From Blastocladiella emersonii ATCC 22665 (lineage: Eukaryota > Blastocladiomycota > Blastocladiomycetes > Blastocladiales > Blastocladiaceae): DNA of 64,000 nt. The notes under the pieces were generated by a model, which saw nothing but the letters and a program-made list of their open reading frames with translations, was not told where the DNA came from and did no database searches. The translations under genes were made by a program, and so were the position numbers. The stretch lies in the NCBI GenBank assembly GCA_025594325.1, contig JANHCV010000002.1, forward strand, positions 1,364,001 through 1,428,000, in the 5' to 3' direction. Shown in pieces: positions 1 to 9,832 of this stretch (within the stretch, counting starts at the first letter, position 1; each line of letters begins with the position of its first letter).

Positions 1-301
1 GCGCCGCGGCGGCGAGCCAGTTGACGTCGGCGGACGCGAGCAGCGACCCCGTGGCCAGCTGGACCAGGGTGAGGGTGGTCACCTCGGCCAGGGCCAGCGA
101 AACGGACGAGCTGGTGGCCTCATGGTCGGGGTTCGAGAGCAGGAACGAGAGAAGTCTAGAAACCGCCGCGATCGGCCGTCACGTCAGCGTCGGTCGTGGC
201 CAGAGCGAGCTGGAGGCTTCATACAGGCTGCGGTTCATCCACGCGAGGACCCCGACGGCCAGCGGCGCGGGCCGCGGTAGAGCCCATACACCGCGAGGCA
301 T
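1..301 (-). CDS. 5' end of an unidentified membrane protein gene (runs off the left edge)
   Basis: Seen: on the minus strand an ATG at 301 opens exon 1 (301-225), followed by a 69-nt intron (224-156; donor GTATGA, acceptor TTTCTAG) and exon 2 (155-1), which is still open at the window edge. Splicing joins CT with A in phase and gives about 77 residues with two hydrophobic stretches, near residues 10-35 and 45-70. Without the intron both frames stop at once, so the junction is the main evidence for the gene. The hydrophobic N-terminus suggests a membrane or secreted protein. I do not recognise the family. It diverges from the glycosyltransferase gene starting at 948 and shares its 5' region, which is rich in ACGCGT. 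The rest of the gene lies outside the window. Confidence 0.5.
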
Positions 302-947
302 GGTGGTAGACGGTGGAGGGTGTCGCGAGCGAGAGCGGCGAGGGGCGACTGACTGATCACACTCGACGCGCGGCGGAGTGCATGCATTTAGCTTCCATCA
401 GGAAGCGGTGAAGAGAACCGGCGCCGGTCGCCCGCGCGGAAGTCGGACTCCCACGGGTCCGCGTCGCGGCGTCGCGGCGAGGCGGATCGGCCGCGACGAC
501 GCGTGATCCACGACGCGTCTCCCACCCGTGTCTCGCGCGCGGCGCGGTTCACACGGTGACGCGTCGGCCGCCACGTGAGCGCACCTGATCAACGCGTCGT
601 TCGCGTTCGCGGGGGAGACGTCACGCGATGTCACGCTGACGGAACGCGTCTCCCACCGACGCGACGCGCCGCGCCCCTCGAGCACGCACGCGCGAGACGG
701 ATCACCCCTTGCTTGTTCTCGCGCCGCGTCCCGCCGTCGCCCTCGCTGTCTGTCTTGGCACGATCCTTGGCCACGACCGCACACCCCACGCCACCACGAC
801 TGGCAGGGTACGCGCACCCAATCTCTCCTCCTCTCTCGGACGCACGGCCGAACGCACTGACATCTCATCCCATCCACCGACACTCACGCACTCACTTTCA
901 TCTCGCGCGCTCTCTCACCCACAGTACTCCCCACCTTCACCCTCGCC
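302..947. other. Divergent intergenic region between the 301(-) and 948(+) starts
   Basis: This stretch of 646 bases contains no ORF I would defend as coding. It holds the ACGCGT cluster annotated separately and a C/T-rich stretch from about 810 to 947 that looks like the 5' leader of the gene at 948. It probably works as a bidirectional promoter. Confidence 0.5.
499..649. promoter_or_regulatory. Cluster of five ACGCGT palindromes in a divergent promoter
   Basis: ACGCGT occurs at 499, 513, 559, 592 and 644. At 65% GC one chance hit is expected about every 2.9 kb, so five in 151 bases is strongly enriched. Two copies share the longer form ACGCGTCTCCCACC (513 and 644). ACGCGT is the core of the fungal MluI cell-cycle box bound by MBF/Mbp1-type factors. 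Which factor binds here is unknown. Confidence 0.5.
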
Positions 948-3900
948 ATGAACATCAGGACGCGTCTCGTCGCCGGGGCGCGCCCCTGGCCCATCGGCTA
1001 CGTGTTTGCGTCGGCCGGCGCGCTGCTGCTGACGCGCAACCTGGTCCAGCGGACCGCCGAGTTGCCCGTGGCGCAGGCGACGCCGTTCCTGGTCGTGGCG
1101 GTCCAGTACGCGCTGCTGTCGTGGCTGCTCGCGCTGGTCCCGAGCTCGACGCGCAGCACCAAGCTCATCGACGTCGAGTCGCAGTCGTGGGCCGAGTGGA
1201 CGCGCAGCACGCTGCCGTGGGGTCTGCTCGTCGGCCTCGGCGCCCTCGCGCAGACGCACGCGCTCGGCGCCATGGGCCCCGCCGCCTCGCTCACCGTCTT
1301 TCTCCTGTCGCGCCTCCTGATCCGCTCGCTCGTGTTCCCGGCCGCCGCCAACGCCACGCAGGCGTCGGGGCTCGCCATGCAGACCCAGATGATGGCCGGC
1401 CTTATGTTTGTCGGCGGCGGCGTCGCCATGGCGATCGCCCGCGCGTCGGCCGACTCGGCCGCGCTCTCGCTCATCTACGTCGTGTCGCTCATCACGGTCC
1501 ACGTCGCGTCCGCGTGGGCGTACGAGGCCCACCTCTCGGCGCTCCACGCCAAGGCCGGCTCGGCGCTCGCCCCGTCCCCGACCCACGCGCTCGGCAGCGT
1601 CGTGTCCCGCGCCGCGTGCGACCTCGAGCTGCTCGGCTCCGTCTCCACTGTACGATCATTCTGCCGAACCATCTTAGTAGCACACGGACTGACCCTCATC
1701 TCTCCCCGACAGATCGTGAGCGCCATGTCTATCCTCGGCTTCGTGCTCTTCGACCGGTCGGCGCTGGCCACGTCGCTCAACCACGCCAAGTTCCCGCTGT
1801 TCACGCTGACGATTCTCGGCACGGCCACGGCGCTCGCGCACCTGTGCAAGCAGCAGGACGACATCGAGCTCGGTCTGCGCACCCCGGCCATGATCGAGCC
1901 GACGCTCGCGCCGCCGCCGCCCGTCCTCGCGCGCCGCCTGATCCGCGACATTGCCGCGGCCTCGGTCGCATGGCTCGCGGGCACCCCGGCCGACGCGGCC
2001 CCGGTGCCGCTCAAGATCGTCTTCGGCGTCACCTCGGCCGCGCTGCTCGTGCGGTGCGCCGTCCAGCAGCTCGCGTCGCGGTCCAACAACCCGCAGCAAC
2101 CCGCGATGGCGGCGGCCCGCGAGACGGCCACGGCGTCGCCGACCCCGTCGACCATCTCCGAGGCACCCACCACGGCGACGCTTGGCGTCAAGGGCCACGG
2201 GTACAGCAACGACCCGTACGCGACGGCTTCGGACGCGAGCGCCGGCCGGTGGGGAACGCTTAGCGGGTTCGGCATCAAGTTTGCGCTGCTCCTCGTCGCG
2301 GCGCTGTTCGTCCAGCTCCTGCTCCCCGGCCCGCGCGGCATGGCCGTCACCCCGACGCCCGGCGCCGACGCCGGCATGGAGGTGTACGTGATGCACGACG
2401 TCGGCGCGGCGGCCGCGGTCGCTGGCGGTAGCAGTAACGCGGTTTCGGGTGCTGCTGGTGCTGGTGCAGGTGCTGTGGCCGGATCGGCAGCGGCAGCAGC
2501 GGCAGGCGCGGGCGCGAACAAGGCGCCCGAGCCCGAGATCCCGGCGCTCGAGGTCGGCGTGTCGGCGCCCGAGTTCGACAACAAGAACGGCGCCGGCGCC
2601 GGTACCGGATCGTCGGCCGCGGCGGCGGCCGGCGGTAAGAACAAGGACGAGGAGGAGGTGTCGGCGGGGACCGACGCTGACCTGGACCTCGCTGCCTCCG
2701 AGTCGGCCGCGGACGCGGATGCCGCCGACGACGCGGCGGCCGAGGCCGAGGCGTCGGCGCACGCGCACAACACCAACAACAACAACAAGGACGCGGCGGC
2801 GATCGAGGTCGACGACCACGTGCGGATCGCGCTGCCGGAGCTCGGCAAGATCAAGCTGACGCTGGCGCTCAAGTCGAACCGCGGGCTGCATCCTGTGCAG
2901 GCGCCCGAGTTTGGCGGCCCCCTGCTGCTGAACGAGTCGTCGCTGGTGCCCGCCGAGCAGGCGGCGGGCGCGCCCGACACGTGGCTGGTCCAGGTGCCGC
3001 CGCGGCAGCAGGTGCCGGCGCGGCCGTGGGACGTGCCGATCGACCCGAGCACGGTGACGACGCGGTCGGCGAACCTGTCGTGGTCCGAGATCCAGCTCGG
3101 GCTGTCGACGCACCCCAAGTTCACGCACCGCGTCGCGCTGCTGACGGGCCTGTGGGCGCGCAACCCGGAGATCCAGTGGACGCCGTTCTGGTGCACGCAG
3201 GACGACCCGGAGATCTGGGGCAGCACCGTGGACGTGGGCCGCCGCACCGCGACCATGCACATGGAGGACTTTTTCCAGCGCGTCGGACGGTACCCGGCCG
3301 TGATCGAGGGCGACCCGGAGAACACGGCGCGGTCGCCGCACGTCAAGTGGTTCAAGATGATCCCGACGCTGCTCGCGCGCGCGCCGGCCACGACCAAGTG
3401 GTTCGTGATTGGCGACGACGACACGCTGTGGTACCCGCCGGTGCTCATGTCGACGCTGCGGTCGATTGACGCGGACCCGATGACCACGAGCATCTACCTC
3501 GGCGACGTGTCGGAGCTGCCGATCCAGGTCGAGCTGTTCGGCGAGATGGCGTTTGGCGGCGGCGGGGCCGTCGTGTCGCGGGCGCTGGCGGAGCGCATGA
3601 ACCCGATGATCAACTTCTGCATTGCGCAGTACCGCGAGATCTACGGCGGCGACGGGCGGCTCGGGCTGTGCATCGAGCTGGTCACGGCGCACGACGGTCG
3701 CGGCGCCGTGCACCTGACGCGGTCGCCCGTGTTCAACCAGATGGACCTGTGGTGGCTGCCGGACCCGCGCCTGTACCTGATGGCGCGGTTCGCGCGCGCG
3801 GCGCCCGCGTCCATGCACCACTACGAGTCGCAGCGGCCGCTGGCGAGCGGGGCGCCCGGCACGGACGCGGGCCTGCAGCGCGTGTACTCGACGATCCGGT

Positions 3901-4292
3901 CAATCCCGCCGCACCTGGCGTTCCGGCGGTTCATGGTTCCGATGGGCGAGCGCACGGCCGTCATCACGTTCGGGTTCCACGTGCGCATCTACAGCGCGCC
4001 CATCACGCTCGACCACCCGGTCGACCTCGACAGCGGCATCGACGTGCGGTTCATGGACCGCGTCTACTACCGCGACCTGTCGACGGAGGCGAGCCGCGCG
4101 CCGCCGCCGCCACGGCGCACCGACTACCAGGACTTTTGGCTCACCGAGTACTTCCCGCAGTCGGGGACCATGGTGTTCCTCGACGAGCCGTCGGGCGACC
4201 GCGTCCGCATCGTGTGCGCTGGGTCGCACGTACTCCCCGTCGAGACGCTGTGCGTGCCAGAAGCGGACCACAAGGGCGGGTTCTGGGAGTAG
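948..4292 (+). CDS. Nucleotide-sugar-transporter-like region fused to a GT31/DUF604-like glycosyltransferase
   Basis: One reading frame encodes two complete-looking modules. Residues 1 to about 320 are polytopic and resemble nucleotide-sugar transporters of the drug/metabolite superfamily. From the internal Met at 2106 (codon 387 before splicing) the protein looks like a type II Golgi glycosyltransferase: short tail, one membrane helix (IKFALLLVAALFVQLLLPG), an Ala/Asp/Glu-rich stem, then a luminal catalytic domain. That domain has a DDD metal motif (FVIGDDDTLW, near residue 800) and a GGGGAVVS loop typical of fringe/DUF604 GT31 enzymes. An in-frame 63-nt intron is inferred at 1650-1712 (GTACGA...CGACAG, phase 0), leaving about 1,093 aa. 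Inference: it could import a UDP-sugar into the Golgi and use it there. Alternatively, an internal promoter near 2100 could give a separate enzyme. The sugar and acceptor are unknown. Confidence 0.8.
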   Translation: MNIRTRLVAGARPWPIGYVFASAGALLLTRNLVQRTAELPVAQATPFLVVAVQYALLSWLLALVPSSTRSTKLIDVESQSWAEWTRSTLPWGLLVGLGALAQTHALGAMGPAASLTVFLLSRLLIRSLVFPAAANATQASGLAMQTQMMAGLMFVGGGVAMAIARASADSAALSLIYVVSLITVHVASAWAYEAHLSALHAKAGSALAPSPTHALGSVVSRAACDLELLGSVSTVRSFCRTILVAHGLTLISPRQIVSAMSILGFVLFDRSALATSLNHAKFPLFTLTILGTATALAHLCKQQDDIELGLRTPAMIEPTLAPPPPVLARRLIRDIAAASVAWLAGTPADAAPVPLKIVFGVTSAALLVRCAVQQLASRSNNPQQPAMAAARETATASPTPSTISEAPTTATLGVKGHGYSNDPYATASDASAGRWGTLSGFGIKFALLLVAALFVQLLLPGPRGMAVTPTPGADAGMEVYVMHDVGAAAAVAGGSSNAVSGAAGAGAGAVAGSAAAAAAGAGANKAPEPEIPALEVGVSAPEFDNKNGAGAGTGSSAAAAAGGKNKDEEEVSAGTDADLDLAASESAADADAADDAAAEAEASAHAHNTNNNNKDAAAIEVDDHVRIALPELGKIKLTLALKSNRGLHPVQAPEFGGPLLLNESSLVPAEQAAGAPDTWLVQVPPRQQVPARPWDVPIDPSTVTTRSANLSWSEIQLGLSTHPKFTHRVALLTGLWARNPEIQWTPFWCTQDDPEIWGSTVDVGRRTATMHMEDFFQRVGRYPAVIEGDPENTARSPHVKWFKMIPTLLARAPATTKWFVIGDDDTLWYPPVLMSTLRSIDADPMTTSIYLGDVSELPIQVELFGEMAFGGGGAVVSRALAERMNPMINFCIAQYREIYGGDGRLGLCIELVTAHDGRGAVHLTRSPVFNQMDLWWLPDPRLYLMARFARAAPASMHHYESQRPLASGAPGTDAGLQRVYSTIRSIPPHLAFRRFMVPMGERTAVITFGFHVRIYSAPITLDHPVDLDSGIDVRFMDRVYYRDLSTEASRAPPPPRRTDYQDFWLTEYFPQSGTMVFLDEPSGDRVRIVCAGSHVLPVETLCVPEADHKGGFWE

Positions 4293-4443
4293 ACGGATCA
4301 CAGTGGAAGTTGATCATCATTGCACTATACATTTGCGACTTGCCTGAGCATCAAGGAGTGCGTGTGTGCGCGTGCGTGAGTGGGGGATCATCTCGTATAT
4401 TCACGCCGGCCGGCCGCTGCTACTGTCCGAAGGTGCCGCGAAG

Positions 4444-5244
4444 CTAGATGAGCTTCTTGGCCTGGAAGAAGCTGCGCAGGTAGTAGACCTGCCAGCCACC
4501 GAGCGCGACGAGCGTAGTGATGGACAGCAGCGAGAAGCCGAGGACGCGCTCGTTGGTCGACTCTACACTCCCTGAAAGTCAGTCGCGGCGTTCGAGGATC
4601 AAGCGCAGAGCACGTACCGTTGGTGCTGCGCATGCGCTTTTCGCGGGCCTTGAGGTACTCCATCTCGTCGACGATCTCGTCCATGAGGTTCTCGAGTCGC
4701 CGCAGCTCGATCTCGACGGGCTTGAGGTGCTCGTTCTTCTCCTGGAACGTGTCGTCCTCGCGCGCGTCGGCGCCCGTGTCGAGGGACAAGGAGATGGTGC
4801 GCATCATGGTCGGGGTCGGGTTGAATCCTACGCGCGTGACGAGTGAGCGCTCGGGCCGACCCGGGGGAGGAGAAACGCGCGCTCACCGTGCTCGAGCGTG
4901 TTGGTAAAGCACACGTTGATCTCGGCGTGGTCGAGCGTGGTGAAGGCGAACTTGCCGGGCCCGTCAATGTTGGTGCGCTGGTAGTACTGGTTGCGGTGGG
5001 TGCCCGAGTCGCTGACGACCACGTCGACGAGCTGGTGCTCGCCGTCGGTCACGTCGTAGGTGCCGCGCACGAGCACGTTGCGCCCGACGTACGCCGACAG
5101 GCACCGGTGGTTCTTGGCCTCCTTGGTGCCGGGCGCCAGCGCCGACAGCTCGAACTTGACGGCGGCGGCACCCGGGACCGCGGCGATCAGGCACACCAGC
5201 AGCAGCACCGCGGTTGCGGCGAGTGACGTTACGGAGCGATTCAT
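4444..5244 (-). CDS. TMED10: p24-family cargo receptor, TMED10/Erv25 type
   Basis: Three exons (5244-4887, 4827-4618, 4562-4444) join in phase to 228 aa. Order: signal peptide (residues 1-29), GOLD domain with the paired cysteines expected of p24 proteins (RCLSAYVG and INVCFTN), coiled coil around the [20 protein letters not shown] segment, membrane helix, and a cytosolic tail FFQAKKLI. The FF pair and KK dilysine are the COPII and COPI sorting signals of the p24-delta class, and the splice-restored [14 protein letters not shown] just before the helix is also typical. p24 proteins cycle between ER and Golgi as hetero-oligomers and help sort GPI-anchored cargo. The length matches the family. 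Introns are 59 nt (4886-4828) and 55 nt (4617-4563), both ending in TAG. Confidence 0.93.
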
Positions 5245-7219
5245 GGCAGCGTGTGTGGTGGTCGATCGCGAGGGACGGCGGGTGTGGCGACCTCGCGAGG
5301 AGGCAGACAGGGCGACGCGCCGTGGCGGAACTGCGATCGCCCGTGCCTGCCACTCCGATCACGAACGCGTCGCTCTCGCTCACAGCGTGTCTCGCGCTCG
5401 GAAAAAGTGTCTCGCGCTCGCCTCGCGACTCCGCCGACCACCGCCGGCCAACATGACCACCACGCGGCCGTCTGGTGACGACATGCACGCCACCGATCTC
5501 ATTTCGATCCCCCTCACGCCGACCTGAGACGTCCAGGGCGCCGCGCTACGCCGCACCCTCGTGGCTGAGCGGCGCCCGTCACCGGACTGGCGCCCCCGCC
5601 CAGCTCAGCCCGGCAGGCAGGGCTGCTGGCAGGGCGGGTGAGCGACGCGTCGCCGTCATCGTCGAGTAACAACTCGGTGTGTGGGGATTGATCTAACGCG
5701 ACGGTGGAGTGTTGATTGCCTTCCCCAACTGCTCGAGTGGTTCAGGCCCTGGACGTCAGTCACGGACGAGGTTCACGGCGGGCAGAGACGAGGCGTGATG
5801 GACCATCGAGCGCAAACACGACCCGAGTAGATGGTCGCGAGAGCTTTCCAGCCATGACCATGGCCACATCTCCACGAGGCCGTGGTGCCTCACACGTTGA
5901 CGGACCGGAACGTGGCGAGCACGATCTTCACGATCGGTCGTTGGTCAGCAAGAGTCCACGTCGCGGGTGGCGAAGCGAGCGAGGAGCGCGAGGATCCTCG
6001 ACGCCCAGCGAGCGACCACGCAGGGCCGACGTTGGACCCACCACCGCCGCCGCCACCCGTCCCTGAGCACCACCAATCGCTCGCCGTGATGTCGGGACTC
6101 GGAAGAAACTTCATCAACGGTGGCGTCGATGGCGGATAGTTGCAACGCAGGGACGCGGGTGCGCGTGCGCGAGCGCGCACACCGGGTCCAGCGTGGTCCG
6201 CGATAGCCGAAGCCGCGCTTGTACGCGAGCTTCTGGTGATCCGGGTCGTGATCTTCGAGCTCGTAGGAGTGCGCCACAGCACGAGAGCGTGTCGCAAATG
6301 AAGATCCGCGATTGGAGGTGCCATGAACCATTGCTCGTTTCACCCGAGAGCTCTACCGCACCAGACCCGACGACGTGGGGTGATGGCCGCGGTCGCGACA
6401 CGTTGAGCGTGTCGCCGGTCATGGCCGCGATGACGACGAGGATCGTGTGTGGTGGTCACCGTCGAGGTCGACGTCGTGGCCATGGTCGCGGTGGTGGCCA
6501 TGGTCGGCGACGGTCGGATGGTGAGGGATTTGCCCACCGGCGGTGCGGAGTCGGCGTCGATCGTGGCTGCCGCGACGGTAGCCAATCGCGTTGCGCGGCC
6601 GGCGAGGTGTCGACCCGCGGCGACCTGCCGCTCGGCCAAGTGGCTGACGTCGATTAAAAGCGACTCGGAGGTTGAACAACGTCGGCGACGGCGCCGCCCC
6701 TCGGCGGACGCTTTTAGAGGCCCGGGTCCCCGCGGCCCACGCTTGCTCTCTCCCCCCGCCCTCCCCCTCCTTCCTCCACCTTCATCACCCACACCAAGTC
6801 CCTCGCGGCGACCCCACCACGCTCAACGACGACTGCTCCCTCGCCCGGATCCGTCGCCGTCTCGTCGCTCGCTCGCTCGCTCACCCACAACTAGCCAAGA
6901 CTCTGCTGCTGGCCAGCTAGTCACTCATTCTGCATCACCGCCCACGACCCGGTCGATTATTGCCCCTCCATCACCGGTCGCCTCAAGCTCGCAAGCCCTT
7001 CGCCCACACATTCTGCGTGCCCCTCCTTCATCTCCACGCTTGCCCTCATATCGCCCTCTCGGCCCCGTCCAACCGCTGCCGCCGCCACCGCCCACGGCGC
7101 CAACACCAACAACTCCGCCGTCGCCGCCAACCGCGCCCTTAAGACGCCGTTGTCCCCGTTGTCCCCGGCCTCGTCGTTGTCCCTCGCCACCTGCGCCTAC
7201 GCCCCGCACCTGCTCCTCC
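5245..7219. other. Long divergent intergenic region between TMED10 and the homeobox gene
   Basis: No conserved coding segment, tRNA or transposon was recognised. ACGCGT sites lie at 5365 and 5645, and a pair of TGTCTCGCGCTCG-like repeats near 5388-5420. A Met/Val-rich low-complexity stretch (about 6449-6530) comes from repeated ATGGTCG-like units and is unlikely to be translated. An A/T-rich ATTAAAAG at about 6653 followed by a C/T-rich stretch (about 6735-7210) could be the promoter and long 5' leader of the homeobox gene. This is the largest gene-poor gap of the window, and a transcription-factor gene with long upstream control DNA would fit. Confidence 0.4.
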
Positions 7220-9689
7220 ATGTCGACCGCGCCACCATCCTCCGCCATGGCCTCCACAATCGGCCTCGCTCGCCTCGACTTCCCCATGCGCCCCGCCGCG
7301 CCCTTCGGCCTCCCGCCGTCGCCACCACCAACATCCGCCACGCTCTCTCTGGGCTACCAGCACCAGCAGCAGCAGCAGTCCTTTGACGTCACCTCCGCGC
7401 TGGCCGCGGACGCGACGACGAACGGCGGCAGCACCGGATCCCGGCCGGCCATGACGCTCGACATGTCGGCGGTCCTCGGCCGCGACTTCACCGGCGTCCC
7501 CTCGCCCTCCTCCCACCACCAACCCATTTCGGCCACGTCGCCCATCGTGCAGTTCCCGCAACACCCGCACCCGCACAGCCTCGTCCTGTCGCCCGTGTCG
7601 CCCATGAGCAGAGGGGCCGCCGCCGCGGCCATGTCGGCTTCGCCCCGCGTGCCCGTCGGCATGTCGGCGAACCCCGTCTCGGATCTGTTCCCGACGCTGT
7701 CGTTCGACCAGCTCGCCGCCCTGGCCTCGTCGTCCAACGGCGCGCCGAACGAGTCCATGTCGATGCCGGCGGCCGCCGCGACGCCGGCGGGCTTCGGTGC
7801 CAACCGGTTCCCGACGCCGCAGGCCTCGCCCGCGAGCCCGGAGCGCCCGACCGGCACCACCACCAGCAACAACTTCCAGGCATCGTCGTCGGCGCAGGCG
7901 CTGACGATCAACCTGGGGGCTTCCGCCGCCGCCCGTGGCCACAGCCCAACGTCGCCCGGCGTCTCGTCGCCGCTCGCGGGGCAGTCGGGGCAGAACGACG
8001 ACAAGGCCGCGGGTGCGTCGTCGTCCTCGGACGATGCGGACCTGAGCGGCGACGACGCGGCGGCCGCCAAGGATCTGGCCGACGGCGGCAGCGCTGCGGC
8101 CGGCAAGCAGCGGTCGCGGCTGTCGCGCGAGCAGATGAACGCCCTCAAGCGCGTCTACTCCAACACCTACTTCCCCGACAAGGCCCAGAAGGAGCAGCTG
8201 AGCCGCGACCTCGGGATCCCAGTGCGCACCATCCAGGTACGCTTCTTGGTGCACGGACTGGCGGTCGTAGACCGGATCACTGACGCTCGCCCATCCCACC
8301 TCCCTCCCGCAGATCTGGTTCCAGAACCAGCGCCAGTACCACCGCCTCAAGCTCAAGAAGAAGGCGACGCAGAAGCAGCAGGAGGAGAAGCAGGCGCGCC
8401 AGCAGGCCTTCATGCACGCCGCCGCCGCGCAGCAGCACCAGCAGCACCAGCAGGCGTTTGGCGCCGCCTACCCGCCGCCGTCCCCGATGCAGGCCATCGG
8501 GGCGGCCGGCCCGCTCCAGCAGTTCCAGGCGCAGCCGACGTCGCGCCGCAACTCGGCCCCGCCGCACTTCTTCGGCGCCGTGCCCGCCGGCATCCCGAGC
8601 CCGTACCTGCCGACCGCCAACAACAGCCTCATGTCGTCGCCCATGGTCCCGATCCGCCCGCTCGGTGGCGACCACCACCACCACCAGCAGCAGATGTCGT
8701 CGCCGGCGCTCGGTCACGGCCACGGGAACGCGTACTCGCCGCTCCCACTGCCCATCACGCCCAGCAACGGGTCGTCCGTGTGCAACTCGCCCATGATCCC
8801 GATGCCGCCGTCGCGCGCGCTGCCGCCCACGGCCGGCGAGTCGGGCTTTGCCGCCGCCATCAACCCGCTCTCGCCGTCGTTTTCGCTCACGCACCCGCTC
8901 GACACGTCGGCGCTCGCGTGCGGTAACGGCAACGGCGGGTACGGCATGGACGCCTCGACGACGACGACAGCAACCGCCGCGCAGGCGCAGCGGTTCACGT
9001 CGTCGCCGTCCATGGTCCAGTCGCCCCTCCTCCCGCTCGCCCCGAACCCGAACCCGCCGCAGGCGCAGGTCCCGCTCCGCCGCCCGCACGCCGGATCGCT
9101 GCCGCCGCTGCCGACCTACCTCCAGCAGCAGCAGAACGGGTTCCAGGGCCAGTACCACCAGCAGCAGCAGCAGCAGGTGCAGCCGGCGCATCACCAAACC
9201 ATTCCCAACCAGAACCAGCGCCCGATGCACCTGCTGCCGCAGCTCCAGATGGCCACGTCGCCACAACCCGCCGTGTCGCCCTCGGCCGCCGCCACGTCGC
9301 CGTACCTCGCGCAGCCGTCGCTCTCGCTCGCCGCGACGGCCTCGCTCCAGCACCACCAGCTCGCGGCGGCGCAGTCGCCGTCGGCCACCTTCGACATGGC
9401 CGACGTCTTCTTCAACAACAACGGGATGCTGCCGTCGGCCGCCGAGTCTTCGGCCTCAACGGCCGCCTCGTTCCCGACCGTCTCGTCCGGGCTCTCGCTC
9501 TCGACGCTGACGTCCGGGTTCCCGAGCCCCGCCCCCGCCGCCCTTGGCTCGCCCGCCGCGCAGGACCTGTTCGCATCGTCGCCGGTCGACATGTACAACG
9601 CGTCCTCGCAGCACCAGCAGCAGATGCCCTTCAACGTGGCGCCGCACCCGCACGTCCAGCGCGCACGGTCGCACTCCATGTACTACTGA
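7220..9689 (+). CDS. Homeodomain transcription factor
   Basis: Two exons (7220-8236 and 8313-9689) flank a 76-nt phase-0 intron (GTACGC...CGCAG) that splits the homeodomain. The joined domain (about residues 293-355) starts KQRSRLSREQMNALKRVYS, and helix 3 reads IPVRTIQIWFQNQRQYHRLK, carrying the hallmark WFQN-R. Without splicing the recognition helix is lost. The rest is low complexity: Ser/Pro/Ala-rich before the domain and Gln/His/Pro-rich after it, as in many fungal activators. The ATG at 7247 has a better context (CCGCCATGG) than the one at 7220, so the true start may be 9 codons later. The product is about 797 aa. No second DNA-binding domain is visible, so the target genes cannot be inferred. 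It ends 143 bases from the convergent TTLL gene. Confidence 0.88.
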
Positions 9690-9832
9690 GCGCGCGCACA
9701 CGCGCGGATCGCAAAAACTAGGCGAGAAAACCCCCAAGATGATGATGTGTCGATGATGTGCTCGATGAGAATCACTAATTGAAGTCCCCCACACTTTTGT
9801 TCTCTCGAAAACTACTACGTGTCTATGAGCGT

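Noticed and set aside
575-2263. Plus-strand frame of 562 codons overlapping the glycosyltransferase gene
   Set aside because: Arg/His/Ala/Pro-rich composition, runs out of frame through the transporter helices, and lacks any domain.
6449-7219. In-frame upstream extension of the homeobox reading frame by 257 codons
   Set aside because: The stretch is repetitive Val/Met then Pro/Ser/His-rich without conserved features and looks like leader DNA. The better-placed ATGs at 7220 and 7247 fit a normal start.
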